A stretch of 64,000 bases of DNA, taken from contig JANNDY010000147.1 in assembly GCA_031378345.1 (NCBI GenBank), positions 28,505 to 92,504 on the forward strand, written 5' to 3'. Below the pieces are notes generated by a model. It saw nothing but the letters and a program-made list of their open reading frames with translations, was not told where the DNA came from and did no database searches. The position numbers were made by a program, and so were the translations under genes. The stretch comes from Emticicia sp031378345. GTDB lineage: Bacteria; Bacteroidota; Bacteroidia; Cytophagales; Spirosomataceae. Below are positions 31,369-41,026 of this stretch, one piece after another (position 1 is the stretch's first letter; every line of letters starts with the position of its first letter).

Positions 31369-32652
31369 ATGAGCAAATATATTTACGGAATTGATTTTGG
31401 AACAACAAATTCGGCAATTGCCATCTTAGACACTGAAACCAATCAATTAGTCAAACTTTTTACGATACCTTCCCTCTTATTTTTTCCAGAACCAACGAAG
31501 CCCAAAGAACAAGTTGTTCCGACCGTAGGAAATGATGCGATTACGCTTTATGTGCAGAATCGTATGCGTGGAAGATTCATGAAATCTATCAAAAAAGTGC
31601 TACCAAATAAAAGTTTTATTGATACAAAAATCGGTTCAAAAAGCTACCGTGCCGAAGATTTGGTTGCTTTGATTTTGATACATTTAAAGAAATTAGCCGA
31701 TGATTTTATAGGAGAAAACATCAAGACGGCAGTCATTGGTCGCCCAGTAGTTTTTGACGAAAACCCCGAAAAAGATGCTTTGGCTCAAGAAAGACTATCA
31801 AAAGCTGCACAAATTACTGGTTTTGAGCAGTTTTATTTTCAAATGGAACCAATCGGTGCGGCGTTTACTTATGAGCGACAAATTAAAAAACAAGAGTTGG
31901 TTTTGGTGGCGGATTTTGGTGGTGGAACGTCCGATTTTTCGTTGATGCGACTAAATCCTGACGCTATTAATAAAGCAGACCGACAAGCGGATATGCTGGC
32001 ACAAGGTGGTATCTATATCGGTGGCGATAGCTTCGATTCGGACATAATGTGGAGTAAAGGAACGCCCCATTTTGGAAGAGGTGTAAAAGAAGAATTTACG
32101 CCCGGAAAACCGCTTGATTTACCCCTCTCCTACTTCCATAATATCTGTTCGTGGGAAAAAATGAATTTTTTGGATTCGCTCCGAATGAGGTTGAGTATTA
32201 CTAAGTCTTATAATTTTTCAGGAAAAGATTATCGTGTAAAAAATCTTCAAACGCTCATTGAAGACAACTTGGGTTATGTACTATTCAAACAAATTGAAAA
32301 AGTAAAAATAGACCTCACAGGTACAAATGACGCTGTTTTTGAATTTAGTGAGCATGAAATAATTATCAACGAACCGATTTCTATTCAAGAATTTGGGCAA
32401 GAAATCATTGATAAAAATACAGATAAAATTGAGAATTATTTGCAAGGTTTTTTAGACAAAAACCAAATTGATAATCAAGATATTGATGTTGTTTTTATGA
32501 CTGGTGGCACATCAATGGTGCGACCATTACGCAATATTTTCGTCAAGCGTTTTGGCGAAAACAATATCAAATCAGGCGATAATTTCAATAGCGTTGCGAT
32601 GGGCTTGGCTTATAGCTATAGAGTTCTGATGGGGTCGCCCGAGCGATGCTGA
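31369..32652 (+). CDS. YegD-type Hsp70-like ATPase
   Basis: This 427-residue protein is an actin/Hsp70 nucleotide-binding domain without a substrate-binding domain. It has phosphate-1 IYGIDFGTTNSAIAI, phosphate-2 LVADFGGGTSDFSL and the adenosine motif VVFMTGGTSMVRPL. The long insert and total length match YegD. Its clients are unknown. The last residues (MGSPERC) and the stop codon are encoded by a copy of the GC-rich repeat core at 32631-32647, so the native C-terminus has probably been altered by the repeat. Confidence 0.87.
   Translation: MSKYIYGIDFGTTNSAIAILDTETNQLVKLFTIPSLLFFPEPTKPKEQVVPTVGNDAITLYVQNRMRGRFMKSIKKVLPNKSFIDTKIGSKSYRAEDLVALILIHLKKLADDFIGENIKTAVIGRPVVFDENPEKDALAQERLSKAAQITGFEQFYFQMEPIGAAFTYERQIKKQELVLVADFGGGTSDFSLMRLNPDAINKADRQADMLAQGGIYIGGDSFDSDIMWSKGTPHFGRGVKEEFTPGKPLDLPLSYFHNICSWEKMNFLDSLRMRLSITKSYNFSGKDYRVKNLQTLIEDNLGYVLFKQIEKVKIDLTGTNDAVFEFSEHEIIINEPISIQEFGQEIIDKNTDKIENYLQGFLDKNQIDNQDIDVVFMTGGTSMVRPLRNIFVKRFGENNIKSGDNFNSVAMGLAYSYRVLMGSPERC
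32631..32647. repeat. GC-rich repeat core at the 3' end of the yegD-like gene
   Basis: GGGGTCGCCCGAGCGAT is close to the reverse complement of the core CGCACGGGCGACCCCGTC. It is preceded by GAGTTCTG, a word also found in the arm at 12540-12567. It provides the last codons of the upstream gene. Confidence 0.5.
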
Positions 32653-32659
32653 ATATAAA

Positions 32660-33028
32660 TCATAATGATTTCAAAACCTGTTCGACCTCGCCTTTTGCTT
32701 TTAAATCATCTTTGCCCCAATCACGAATTATCTTGATCACAGGTAAAAGCGATTCGCCATATTCTGTCAATTTGTACTCAACTCTGGGCGGGACTTCTGC
32801 AAAAATGGTACGTTTAATGATTTTATCGGCTTCTAATTCTCGCAACTGATTAACCAACATTTGCTTACTGATGAAAGGGCTTTCTTTTTTCAATAAGCTA
32901 AAACGGTTGTAACCTTTGCTTATGGCATAAATAATTAAGACTTTCCATTTGCCCCCAATCAAATTTAAAAAATGAACAACGCCACATTTATGAGGATTAA
33001 ATTCTTTGTTTTTGCGTGTATTCTCCAT
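32660..33028 (-). CDS. HxlR-family transcriptional regulator
   Basis: This 122-residue winged-helix protein has the HxlR hallmarks LIGGKWKVLIIYAIS, FSLLKKESPFISKQMLVNQLRELEADKIIKR (read in two halves) and the wing VPPRVEYKLTEYGESLLPVI. One cysteine (HKCGVVHF) precedes the winged helix, at the place where redox- or electrophile-sensing HxlR proteins such as YodB carry theirs. It is divergently oriented to the molybdopterin oxidoreductase gene and is a plausible regulator of it through the site at 33045-33062. Confidence 0.9.
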   Translation of the reverse strand: MENTRKNKEFNPHKCGVVHFLNLIGGKWKVLIIYAISKGYNRFSLLKKESPFISKQMLVNQLRELEADKIIKRTIFAEVPPRVEYKLTEYGESLLPVIKIIRDWGKDDLKAKGEVEQVLKSL

Positions 33029-33044
33029 TAGTCTAAAAAAATGT

Positions 33045-33062
33045 ACTATGTGTAAAAATAGT
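33045..33062. promoter_or_regulatory. ACTAT-N8-ATAGT inverted repeat in the HxlR/oxidoreductase gap
   Basis: A short inverted repeat lies 17 bp from the HxlR start codon and about 30 bp upstream of the -7 element TATATTTG (33092-33099) of the oxidoreductase gene. It is positioned for an HxlR dimer to control both genes. Confidence 0.4.
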
Positions 33063-33132
33063 GACTACGCTTGTTTTTGGACTTAAAAGTATATATTTGA
33101 TTTTGTTATTCAATCTAAAAATCAATAAATCT

Positions 33133-35403
33133 ATGTCATCGTCAGTTACCGCTTGCCCTTTATGTTCAAGAAATTGTGGCTTGAAAGTTGAAATTCAAGA
33201 CGGAAAATTTACTAAAATTAAGGGCAATGATAAGCACCCAATTAGCCAAGGTTATATTTGTCAAAAAGCAGCACGTTTAGAATATTATCAAAACCATGAT
33301 GACCGTTTACGTTACCCACTCAAAAGACAAAATGATGGAACTTTTGTGCGTATAAGTTGGGAAACTGCCCTAAGCGAAATTGCAACGAAACTAAATCAGG
33401 TAAAAAAGCAACATGGTGGCAAGTCTTTTGCAGTAGTTGGCGGTGGCGGACAAGGCAACCATTGGGGAGGTGTTTATAGTAGTCAAATGCTGTCAGCAAT
33501 GGGAAGTAGGTATATTTATTCAGCTTTGGCACAAGAAAAAACAGGTAATATTTGGGTTAATGGACGCTTGTTTGGTAGTCAGTTATGTAATGCAACCGAA
33601 GATGTTGAACACGCTGATTATGTGCTGTTTATAGGTACAAATCCTTTTCAGGCACATGGAATTGTTAATGCACGTGATACATTAAAAGCCCTACAAAAAG
33701 ACCCAAATCGCACGATGGTTGTCATTGACCCACGTGTAACTGAAACGGCAAAAATGGCGGATATTCACTTACAACTGAAACCAAGCACCGATGCCTATTT
33801 GATGCTTGTTTTGTTATCAGTTATTGTACGTGAAAATTTATATGATTCAACATTTATTGAACAACATTGCACAGGTTTTGAAGATTTAAAAAATGAACTA
33901 TTAGCGATAGATATTAAAGATTATGCCGAGCGTTGTGATGTTCCATTAGCTGACCTTCAAAAAGTAGCAAGAGATTTTGCTAATGCCAAAACTGCCTGCG
34001 TTAGGGTAGATTTAGGCACTCAACATTCTAAAAACACCACTTTGAATGCTTATTTAGAGAAACTACTTTATTTAATTACTGGCAATTTTGGCAAAAAAGG
34101 AGCAAATAACCTGCATACATATTTAGTACCCTTGGCAAGCAATACCGATGAACGAAAAAAGGGTGAACGCACCGTAAAACATCAAATGTTTCCTATTGGT
34201 GGACTTTATCCACCTAATATTTTACCTGACGAAATCAACCATGATGGCGAAGACAGGCTTAGAGCCGTTTGGGTAGATAGCTCAAATCCTATTTTGTCTT
34301 ATGCCGATACGCAAGCGTGTATAGAAGCATTTTCAACATTAGAGTTATTGGTAGTGGTGGACATTGCTATGACCGAAACTGCTCGTTTAGCTCATTATGT
34401 ATTGCCCGCCGCATCGCAATTTGAAAAATTAGAAGCATCTGCCTTTAATTTAGAATTTCCCGAAAATTTCTTTCATTTCAGAAAACCTTTATTTGAGCCG
34501 TTAGAAGAATCGCTACCGGAACCCGAAATTTATACTCGACTTTTGGAAAAAATGGGTGTTCTGCCTACATCTTTTCCTCTTTTAAATACGCTTGCTAAAT
34601 TTGAACCTAAATTTACCTCTCGGGCAGGTTATTTAATGGCATTACAGCTGTTATTTAAGCAAAAACCTCATTTACAAAAATTCGCCAGTTCGATTATGTA
34701 CCGAACCTTAGGTAAAACTTTACCCCAAAATCTTGCATCGTCTGCCCCTATGCTTGGCATGACAATTGGCTTTATTGCACGTTATGAGCAAGCCGTAAAA
34801 AGGACAGGAATAGAGGGCAATAAACAAACAATGGCAAATAATCTTTTTGAAGCAATTTTGGCTAATTCTTCGGGAACAATCATTAGCAAACATGAGTACG
34901 AAGAAGTATGGTCATTAATAAAAAATAAAGATAAAAAAGTTTATTTAGACGTTCCAGAAATGTTTGAAGCCATACAAGTATTGAAACAAGAGCCAAAAGA
35001 TAGTGCAGATTTTCCATTTATTTTGATGGCAGGTGAGCGAAGAGGATACAATGCCAATCAGATTTATAGAAACCCCGCTTGGCGAAAGACCGACCCAAAA
35101 GGTTCGCTTAGAATGCACCCTGAAGATGCCCAAGAATTAGGGATTACGGCAGGTTTGGAAGTTATTTGCGAATCGGAAAGAGGGAGTTTGAACGTTTTTG
35201 TAGAGTTAGACAGTACTGTCAGACGCAAAGTGGTTACCCTTCCAAACGGCTATGGGTTTAGCTACAAAGGCAACAAACCCGAAGGACCCGAACTTAATAT
35301 GCTGACAAAAAGTAATCATTGCGAGCCATTTAGCAAAACACCCTACCATAAATATTTGCCTGTGAAGATTAAAAAGGTTGAAATATTAGCATTTGAATCA
35401 TGA
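33133..35403 (+). CDS. molybdopterin oxidoreductase (bis-MGD family)
   Basis: This 756-residue protein has an N-terminal [4Fe-4S] motif (CPLCSRNCG, then YICQKAARLEYY) and the molybdopterin-binding core. The core includes VLFIGTNPFQAHGIVNARD and VVIDPRVTETAKMADIHLQLKPSTDAY (read in two parts). The C-terminal dinucleotide-binding domain contains RRGYNANQIYRNPAWRK and the NGYGFSYKG loop. It is related to formate dehydrogenase H, assimilatory nitrate reductase and acetylene-hydratase-like proteins, and no partner subunit is adjacent. It is cytoplasmic, since no Tat signal is seen. The substrate is unknown. The ATG at 33133 was chosen because the -7 element lies at 33092. Confidence 0.87.
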   Translation: MSSSVTACPLCSRNCGLKVEIQDGKFTKIKGNDKHPISQGYICQKAARLEYYQNHDDRLRYPLKRQNDGTFVRISWETALSEIATKLNQVKKQHGGKSFAVVGGGGQGNHWGGVYSSQMLSAMGSRYIYSALAQEKTGNIWVNGRLFGSQLCNATEDVEHADYVLFIGTNPFQAHGIVNARDTLKALQKDPNRTMVVIDPRVTETAKMADIHLQLKPSTDAYLMLVLLSVIVRENLYDSTFIEQHCTGFEDLKNELLAIDIKDYAERCDVPLADLQKVARDFANAKTACVRVDLGTQHSKNTTLNAYLEKLLYLITGNFGKKGANNLHTYLVPLASNTDERKKGERTVKHQMFPIGGLYPPNILPDEINHDGEDRLRAVWVDSSNPILSYADTQACIEAFSTLELLVVVDIAMTETARLAHYVLPAASQFEKLEASAFNLEFPENFFHFRKPLFEPLEESLPEPEIYTRLLEKMGVLPTSFPLLNTLAKFEPKFTSRAGYLMALQLLFKQKPHLQKFASSIMYRTLGKTLPQNLASSAPMLGMTIGFIARYEQAVKRTGIEGNKQTMANNLFEAILANSSGTIISKHEYEEVWSLIKNKDKKVYLDVPEMFEAIQVLKQEPKDSADFPFILMAGERRGYNANQIYRNPAWRKTDPKGSLRMHPEDAQELGITAGLEVICESERGSLNVFVELDSTVRRKVVTLPNGYGFSYKGNKPEGPELNMLTKSNHCEPFSKTPYHKYLPVKIKKVEILAFES

Positions 35404-35430
35404 ACTTTATTCAATATTAGTTTAATATCC

Positions 35431-35461
35431 AACAGTCGAAGCTTTAGCCGCTTCGACTGTT
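35431..35461. terminator. hairpin between convergent oxidoreductase and metalloprotease genes
   Basis: AACAGTCGAAGC (35431-35442) and its exact complement (35450-35461) enclose a 7-nt loop. It sits between two stop codons and is suited to terminate both genes. Confidence 0.75.
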
Positions 35462-35489
35462 CTGTTATCATAAACACTTATTCATTTTC

Positions 35490-38400
35490 TCACTCCTCTT
35501 TCACCAATGTTTTGCTTTCAATAATGCCCGATTTACTTAGCATTTGGATAATATAAGTTCCATTTTCTAAATTTGAAATATCAATTTTTTCAGAACTATG
35601 TTTGATATTTTGTAGTTTTCTGACATTTCCTCTAAAATCAATAATTCTATAAGCTGCTTCTGCCTCAATTTCAGCATCGTCTGTAATATTCAATAAAATA
35701 TTATCCCCCGCTGGGTTAGGATATAAAGTAAACTTTGCTTTTTCTTTAGGAGCAAAAACATTTACTTCTTTATTGATATTAAGTAAATTTATTTCTGTCA
35801 GAATTGAAACTGGTGAACTTGTTTCAATACTATATGTTGTCGTTCTGATATTAGTAGAAGATGGCGTAAAAAAAGTTGCAGAGCTATAATCTGAACAATT
35901 TGCTTTTACTCTCCAATCATAATTTTTGCCATTTGTCAATCCTGTTAGGCTATAAGCATTTGAAGTAATAGCCGCTAAACTTGTCCACACTGTTGTAGTT
36001 GATAATTTGTATTCGAGCAAGTAGTTATCAGCTCCACTCACTGTATTCCAAGAAAGTGTCGCTGAATTTGGAAATATATTGGTAATTAGCAATCCTGTGG
36101 GCGAAACACATGTATATGATACCGATATTGCTGCAGGTGTTGAAAAATTAGCTGTAGTTGTGTAGATAGAACAGTTTGCTTTCACTTGCCAATCATATGG
36201 TGTGTTAGCAGTTAAGCCTGTCAAACTATAATTTGTTGTTGTTGCAGTTGCTGCAATAATCCAAGTAGATGAAGCTGTGGCTTTATATTGAACCACATAA
36301 TTTGTAGCTCCGCTTACTGCACCCCATGCTAAAGTAGCTGATGTAGATGAAATATTACTACTTATTAGGCTTGTTGGCGTAGTACAACTTGATGCTGCTG
36401 TTGTAAAAACTGTACCTGCTGTATATGCTGCTGAACAACTTGCTTTTACTTGCCAATTATATGCTGTACTGGCTATCAAACCTGTCAAATTATGATTTGT
36501 TGATGTAACTGTTGCAGCGGTTGTCCATGTGCTAACGCTTGATTTTTTGTATTGAACCACATAGTTTGCAGCTCCAACAACTTCACCCCATGCTAAGGAA
36601 ATGGACGTTGTAGCAAGATTACTACTCACTAAACCAGTTGGTGCTGCACAAGTTGCAGAAGTTGTTGTTAAATTTGCGATTGTTGAATAAGACGCCGAAC
36701 AATTTGCCTTCACTTGCCAATTATAGGCAGTGAGGGCCGTCAATTTTAACAAAGTATAACTTGCCGTTGTAACGGTTGCAGCGGTTGTCCATACGGTCGC
36801 AGTTGATTTTTTGTATTGAACCACATAATTTGTTGCACCACCAACGGCACCCCAATACAAAATAGCTGATGTTGCTGATACATTGCTGGTTGTCAAGTTG
36901 ATAGGAGCTGAACAAGCGGTTGTTGTTAAACTAACACTAGCTGAATAAGCCGCCGAACAATTCGCTTTCACTTGCCAATTATAGGCAGTGTTGGCTAATA
37001 ATCCTGTTAAATTATAGCTTGTTGTGGTTACTGTTGCAGCAGTTGTCCATGTGCTAACGCTTGTTTTTTTGTATTGAACCACATAATTTGTCGCTCCACT
37101 AACGGCACTCCAAGCTAAAGTGGCAGAACTTGCTGCTATATTACTACTTACCAAGCCTATAACTACCGCACAAGGTGGTGGAGTTGTTGTTAAACTTGCA
37201 ATGGTTGAGAAAGAAGTCGAACAATTTCCCTTCACTTGCCAATCATAAGCTGTACTGGCTGCTAAGCCGGTCAAACTCAAAGTTGTTGTAGTTACGGTCG
37301 AAGCAATAATCCATGTGGTAGAAGCCGTAGTTTTGTATTGAACCACATAATTTGTCGCTCCACTAACTGCACTCCAAGCTAAAGTCGCCGTAGTTGCTGC
37401 TATGCTACTACTTGCCAAGCCCGTAGGTGCTGCACAAGGTGTAGCCGTTGTTGTAAAGCTTAGACCAGCTGCATAAGCAGCCGAACAATTCGCTTTCACT
37501 TGCCAATTATAGGCCGTGCTCGCTACCAAGCCTGTCAAGGCATAGCTTGTTGTTGTTACCGTTGCAGCAGTTGTCCAAGTTGTTGTGCTTGATTTTTTAT
37601 ATTGAACAACATAATTTGTTGCTCCACTAACTGCACTCCAAGCTACTGTAGCTGTGGTGGCTGCAAGATTGCTACTTGCCAAACCCGTTGGTGCGGCACA
37701 TGGAGCAGCAATTGTACTAAAGTTTGCCGTTGTGGAATATACCGAACAGTTAGCCATCACTTGCCAATTATAGGCTGTACTTCCTGTAAGCCCTGTCAAG
37801 GCATAATTTGTTGTTGTTACTGTTGCGGCAGTTGTCCAAGTGGTAGCTGCCGAAGTTTTGTATTGAATAGTGTAATTTGTCGCTCCACTGACTGCTGCCC
37901 AAGCTACTGTGGCTGAGGTGGCTGCAAGATTGCTACTTGCCAAACCTGTTGGTGCAGCACATGGAGCAGCAATTGTACTAAAATTTGCCGTTGCCGAATA
38001 GTCCGAACAACTCGCTTTTACTTGCCAATTATAGGCGGTGCTTGCTGTCAAACCTGTCAAATTATAGTTGGTTGTTGTTACTGTTGCGGCAGTTGTCCAA
38101 GTTGTTGTGCTTGATTTTTTATATTGAACAACATAATTTGTTGCTCCACTAACTGCACTCCAAGCTACTGTGGCTGTGGTGGCTGCAAGATTACTACTTG
38201 CCAAACCCGTTGGTGCGGCACATGGAGCAGCAATTGTACTAAAGTTTGCCGTTGTAGAATAAGCCGAACAGTTAGCCATCACTTGCCAATTATAGGCTGT
38301 ACTTGCTGTAAGCCCTGTCAAGGCATAATTTGTTGTTGTTACTGTTGCGGCAGTTGTCCAAGTGGTAGCTCCCGAAGTTTTGTATTGAATAGTGTAATTT

Positions 38401-40076
38401 GTCGCTCCACTGACTGCAGCCCAAGCTAATGAGGCTGTGGTGGCTGCAAGATTGCTACTTGCCAAACCCGTTGGAGCAGCACATGGGGCTGTTCCGGTAG
38501 TAACAAATGTTGTTGTTGTTGAATAACTCGAACAATCACCTTTTACTCGCCAACTGTAAGAAGTGCCAGCCAAAAGCCCTGTCAGTGCCGTTGCTGTAGT
38601 TGAAAAACTTCCAAGAGTTGTCCAAGTAGTTGAGCTTGTTGCTTTATAATCAACACTATAATTAACTACATTTGGCACTGCATTCCAAGATAATGTTGCT
38701 CCATTTGTCAAAATATTAGAAGTCTGCTGACCAGTTGGGGCAGCTGCTGTGCTTGTGTTAGTAGCCAAACAAGTAGCATTTGTAACGCTCAAACGCAGGG
38801 CATTCCCTGGCAATGTACCAAATCCATTTGCAAAATTTATTCCGACACTCGTTAAGTGGCAGTAACTCATTATTGTTCCACCATTAGTCGGTGTTGGGCC
38901 AGCGGCACAAGTTCCTTCAACTGCAACACAATTATCAATCGGGCCTGTTGTGCCGTCGGGTTTTGTCCAACCGCACCATTGCGTATGATTTGAACCCAAA
39001 TTATGACCCAATTCGTGTGCAACACACTCAACTGTCCAAGAAAAAGTAGGATAAGTTGCAAAGGTATTATAAATCATACTCACGCCGTGTGCATAGGCTT
39101 TGTTACATAAAGTATTGACATAAGCAATGCCTCCACCTAAATTTCTGGTTGTGAGAAAATGAGCCAAATCTCCCGTATAATTACTTCCTCTATTGGTGTC
39201 AAAAGCTTGTAAAACACTACTTGTGGTCGTTAATGTTCTATATGGGTCGGCCGTTGTCCACACATAAATTTGTGAAATCTGTATATCAATGTTCTCATTT
39301 TGATACAATGTTGCTACTTGGTTGAAAAAACTTGTAACATAGTTCGTAACATTGGTAACATTCGAACCATTGTCGAGGTACATTTGGTAATCACATTCAA
39401 AATAAACGCCGACAGTTTTACAACCAACACCAGAGGTTGATGCTATTTTTAAGTTTTCAGCACTTTCTCTGCCATTTTTTGCTGTAGTTTTTGAGTCAGA
39501 CCCGCAAGCAAATGGTTGTGTTGCTTTCAAATCTTTCTCTTCATAAACGACGTGTTTTGAAACTTGATTTTTTACTTTTCCTATTTCATATTTTCCTGTT
39601 TTATCAGAAATAAAACCTCGAATTTCATCTTTGTATATGCTAATTGCTACGACAGATTCGGCATCGCCTTTCACAATTCCTCGATAATGTACGCCTTCGT
39701 CAATTTTTGAGGGCTTAATTAAGGCACTATTTGTAGAAACCTTAAAATCTGATGTAGTAATTTGGATTCTTGCCAATTCGACAGCAACTGGCGTAGTTCG
39801 CCCTGCAATTGGAATGGTGAGCATTAAGGTTGGTCTTGGTTTTCCCCAAAGTTCTAAAAGTTTCGATAGGTCAATATCAAGTGATTTGCCTTTTTTAAGC
39901 TCTGAATCTTCATTGTTTTCTGTGCTCGTTTTGATAAAGTTTTCTTCAGAATACTTATTATTTTTACGAACTTCTTCAATCCACTTTGAAATACCTTTTT
40001 GGGCAAAAGTGTTAGAACTCATAGAAGCAAAAAGTAATAACAATACTAAGGCCTTAAGGTAGTAGAAGTTTTTCAT
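35490..40076 (-). CDS. T9SS-secreted reprolysin-like metalloprotease with 11 FN3 repeats
   Basis: This 1528-residue protein has a signal peptide (ending near NTFAQ) and a propeptide-like region. The M12B/reprolysin-like domain has the zinc motif HELGHNLGSNH and a Met-turn in GGTIMSYCH. Eleven fibronectin-III-like modules of about 87 residues follow, most opening CAAPTGLASSN. The C-terminus is a type IX secretion sorting domain (FTLYPNPAGDNILL ... ISNLENGTYIIQMLSKSG). It should be exported by T9SS, lose its tail and be surface-attached or released as a protease. The start at 40076 (MKNFYYLKAL) matches its paralogue at 50356. Modules 2-5 are nearly identical in DNA. Confidence 0.9.
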   Translation of the reverse strand: MKNFYYLKALVLLLLFASMSSNTFAQKGISKWIEEVRKNNKYSEENFIKTSTENNEDSELKKGKSLDIDLSKLLELWGKPRPTLMLTIPIAGRTTPVAVELARIQITTSDFKVSTNSALIKPSKIDEGVHYRGIVKGDAESVVAISIYKDEIRGFISDKTGKYEIGKVKNQVSKHVVYEEKDLKATQPFACGSDSKTTAKNGRESAENLKIASTSGVGCKTVGVYFECDYQMYLDNGSNVTNVTNYVTSFFNQVATLYQNENIDIQISQIYVWTTADPYRTLTTTSSVLQAFDTNRGSNYTGDLAHFLTTRNLGGGIAYVNTLCNKAYAHGVSMIYNTFATYPTFSWTVECVAHELGHNLGSNHTQWCGWTKPDGTTGPIDNCVAVEGTCAAGPTPTNGGTIMSYCHLTSVGINFANGFGTLPGNALRLSVTNATCLATNTSTAAAPTGQQTSNILTNGATLSWNAVPNVVNYSVDYKATSSTTWTTLGSFSTTATALTGLLAGTSYSWRVKGDCSSYSTTTTFVTTGTAPCAAPTGLASSNLAATTASLAWAAVSGATNYTIQYKTSGATTWTTAATVTTTNYALTGLTASTAYNWQVMANCSAYSTTANFSTIAAPCAAPTGLASSNLAATTATVAWSAVSGATNYVVQYKKSSTTTWTTAATVTTTNYNLTGLTASTAYNWQVKASCSDYSATANFSTIAAPCAAPTGLASSNLAATSATVAWAAVSGATNYTIQYKTSAATTWTTAATVTTTNYALTGLTGSTAYNWQVMANCSVYSTTANFSTIAAPCAAPTGLASSNLAATTATVAWSAVSGATNYVVQYKKSSTTTWTTAATVTTTSYALTGLVASTAYNWQVKANCSAAYAAGLSFTTTATPCAAPTGLASSSIAATTATLAWSAVSGATNYVVQYKTTASTTWIIASTVTTTTLSLTGLAASTAYDWQVKGNCSTSFSTIASLTTTPPPCAVVIGLVSSNIAASSATLAWSAVSGATNYVVQYKKTSVSTWTTAATVTTTSYNLTGLLANTAYNWQVKANCSAAYSASVSLTTTACSAPINLTTSNVSATSAILYWGAVGGATNYVVQYKKSTATVWTTAATVTTASYTLLKLTALTAYNWQVKANCSASYSTIANLTTTSATCAAPTGLVSSNLATTSISLAWGEVVGAANYVVQYKKSSVSTWTTAATVTSTNHNLTGLIASTAYNWQVKASCSAAYTAGTVFTTAASSCTTPTSLISSNISSTSATLAWGAVSGATNYVVQYKATASSTWIIAATATTTNYSLTGLTANTPYDWQVKANCSIYTTTANFSTPAAISVSYTCVSPTGLLITNIFPNSATLSWNTVSGADNYLLEYKLSTTTVWTSLAAITSNAYSLTGLTNGKNYDWRVKANCSDYSSATFFTPSSTNIRTTTYSIETSSPVSILTEINLLNINKEVNVFAPKEKAKFTLYPNPAGDNILLNITDDAEIEAEAAYRIIDFRGNVRKLQNIKHSSEKIDISNLENGTYIIQMLSKSGIIESKTLVKEE
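37567..38487. repeat. tandem FN3-coding repeats, 261-bp unit with a 522-bp duplication
   Basis: Landmarks such as CTACTTGCCAAACC recur every 261 bp (about 37676, 37937, 38198, 38459). Alternate units are most alike. The segment 37567-37965 is nearly identical to 38089-38487, exactly 522 bp apart. This indicates a recent duplication of a two-module block. Confidence 0.85.
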
Positions 40077-40717
40077 ATAATAAATGGATAGAATTATTTT
40101 CAAAAAAAAATTTTTAGAAAATTTCAATAGATTTCAAGAATCTTATGAACAAATTTTATACCGTTAAATAACAATATGAATTGAGAGAGAAGAAAAAAAC
40201 AAGAGAGTTTAGCCTAAAAACATTAGCCTAAATAGAAGAAAAATATAACAAAAACAAGCATATTGAAGTGGTCGTGTTGGAATAATGCAAAAAAGGAATT
40301 TACAAAAATTGATGATAATTGTCTTTGAAAATACTTTATTTTGAAAAGTAAATACTCCAATATCAAAAATGAAAATCTTGAATTTCTTGCAAAATTTTAG
40401 ACAAATATAGCCCCTCAATAATGATGCCATCTGAAAAACGGCAATCATTTGCTTACTTTTAAATACAAAACAATTTAAGAATCAAAATGACTTTTTTATA
40501 AAATGCTTGGCACGATTCCACGAAATTAACGAAATCATCGAACCCCCTTCAAAACAGAAAATTTGATACATTTTTTATGGTAGGACTGGACGTTTTGGAG
40601 AAAGAATTTGATGTTTTTTCGGGGAAGTATAAGGAGTTGTTTTGAAAAAAGTAAAAAAAGAGTTAGAACAAAATTTATGTCCTAACTCTTACAATCACCC
40701 CATGTTTTGACTCTTGC
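40077..40717. other. 641-bp gap upstream of the metalloprotease gene
   Basis: Apart from the terminator at 40658-40690 this stretch is AT-rich and without a convincing gene. The only frames are a 79-codon minus-strand frame with no family signal and a 22-codon plus-strand frame from 40577. The metalloprotease promoter must lie within about 200 bp of 40076, but no good TAnnTTTG was found there. GGCACGATTCCACGAAAT near 40507 resembles a decayed copy of the hairpin at 24243. Confidence 0.6.
40658..40690 (-). terminator. terminator after the stand-alone LytTR gene
   Basis: AAGAGTTAGAACA pairs with TGTCCTAACTCTT, 12 of 13 positions, and is followed on the minus strand by a T-run. It ends the minus-strand operon of the LytTR locus. 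Confidence 0.8.
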
Positions 40718-41014
40718 TTAAAGATTTTCAATCTGAAATTTCTTCCATTTTCTTCTCGAAAATTCCACGATTCGCTTATCAGGTAATACAAAAGTATTTT
40801 CGTGCAGGCGTGCATAATCAGTATTCAAAATCGTTGATTTATTGACCCGAACAAAATTTTTGTGGAGCAACATCTTTGCCTCTATTTTCTTCAAAGTGGT
40901 GGCTAAGATTATTTTCTGCCCCGTGTCCATGGTTATGATGGTATAATTTTCATCGGCATCCATATTCACTATCAACTGAGGTGGCAGTTTCTTTCTTCCT
41001 CCTACGTGTATCAT
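40718..41014 (-). CDS. stand-alone LytTR DNA-binding domain protein
   Basis: This 98-residue protein is a LytTR domain with no receiver. Landmarks are IVNMDADENYTIITMDTGQKI, TTLKKIEAKMLLHKNFVRVNKSTILN and a final RRKWKKF. LytTR domains bind DNA as beta-fold modules. It lies 12 bp after the fragment of a secreted-protein gene and ends the operon that starts with the L7/L12-like gene at 44213. A LytTR response regulator with its kinase is divergently encoded next door, so the two may bind related sites or compete. Confidence 0.85.
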   Translation of the reverse strand: MIHVGGRKKLPPQLIVNMDADENYTIITMDTGQKIILATTLKKIEAKMLLHKNFVRVNKSTILNTDYARLHENTFVLPDKRIVEFSRRKWKKFQIENL

Positions 41015-41026
41015 GGCTATTATTTT

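Noticed and set aside
37602..38429. Cysteine-rich plus-strand frames (104 and 101 codons) in the FN3 region
   Set aside because: They are antisense to the repetitive FN3-coding sequence. Their near identity simply mirrors the tandem repeats, and they have no start context.
37400..38490. Regular 261-bp repeats considered as a CRISPR-like or satellite array
   Set aside because: The period equals an 87-codon protein module that is in frame throughout a secreted protein. There is no spacer/repeat pattern.
40209..40448. 79-codon minus-strand frame upstream of the large protease
   Set aside because: No ribosome-binding context, no domain signal and AT-driven composition, so it is treated as non-coding.
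40577..40645. 22-codon frame MVGLDVLEKEFDVFSGKYKELF
   Set aside because: Possibly a gene remnant, but too short and without supporting context.
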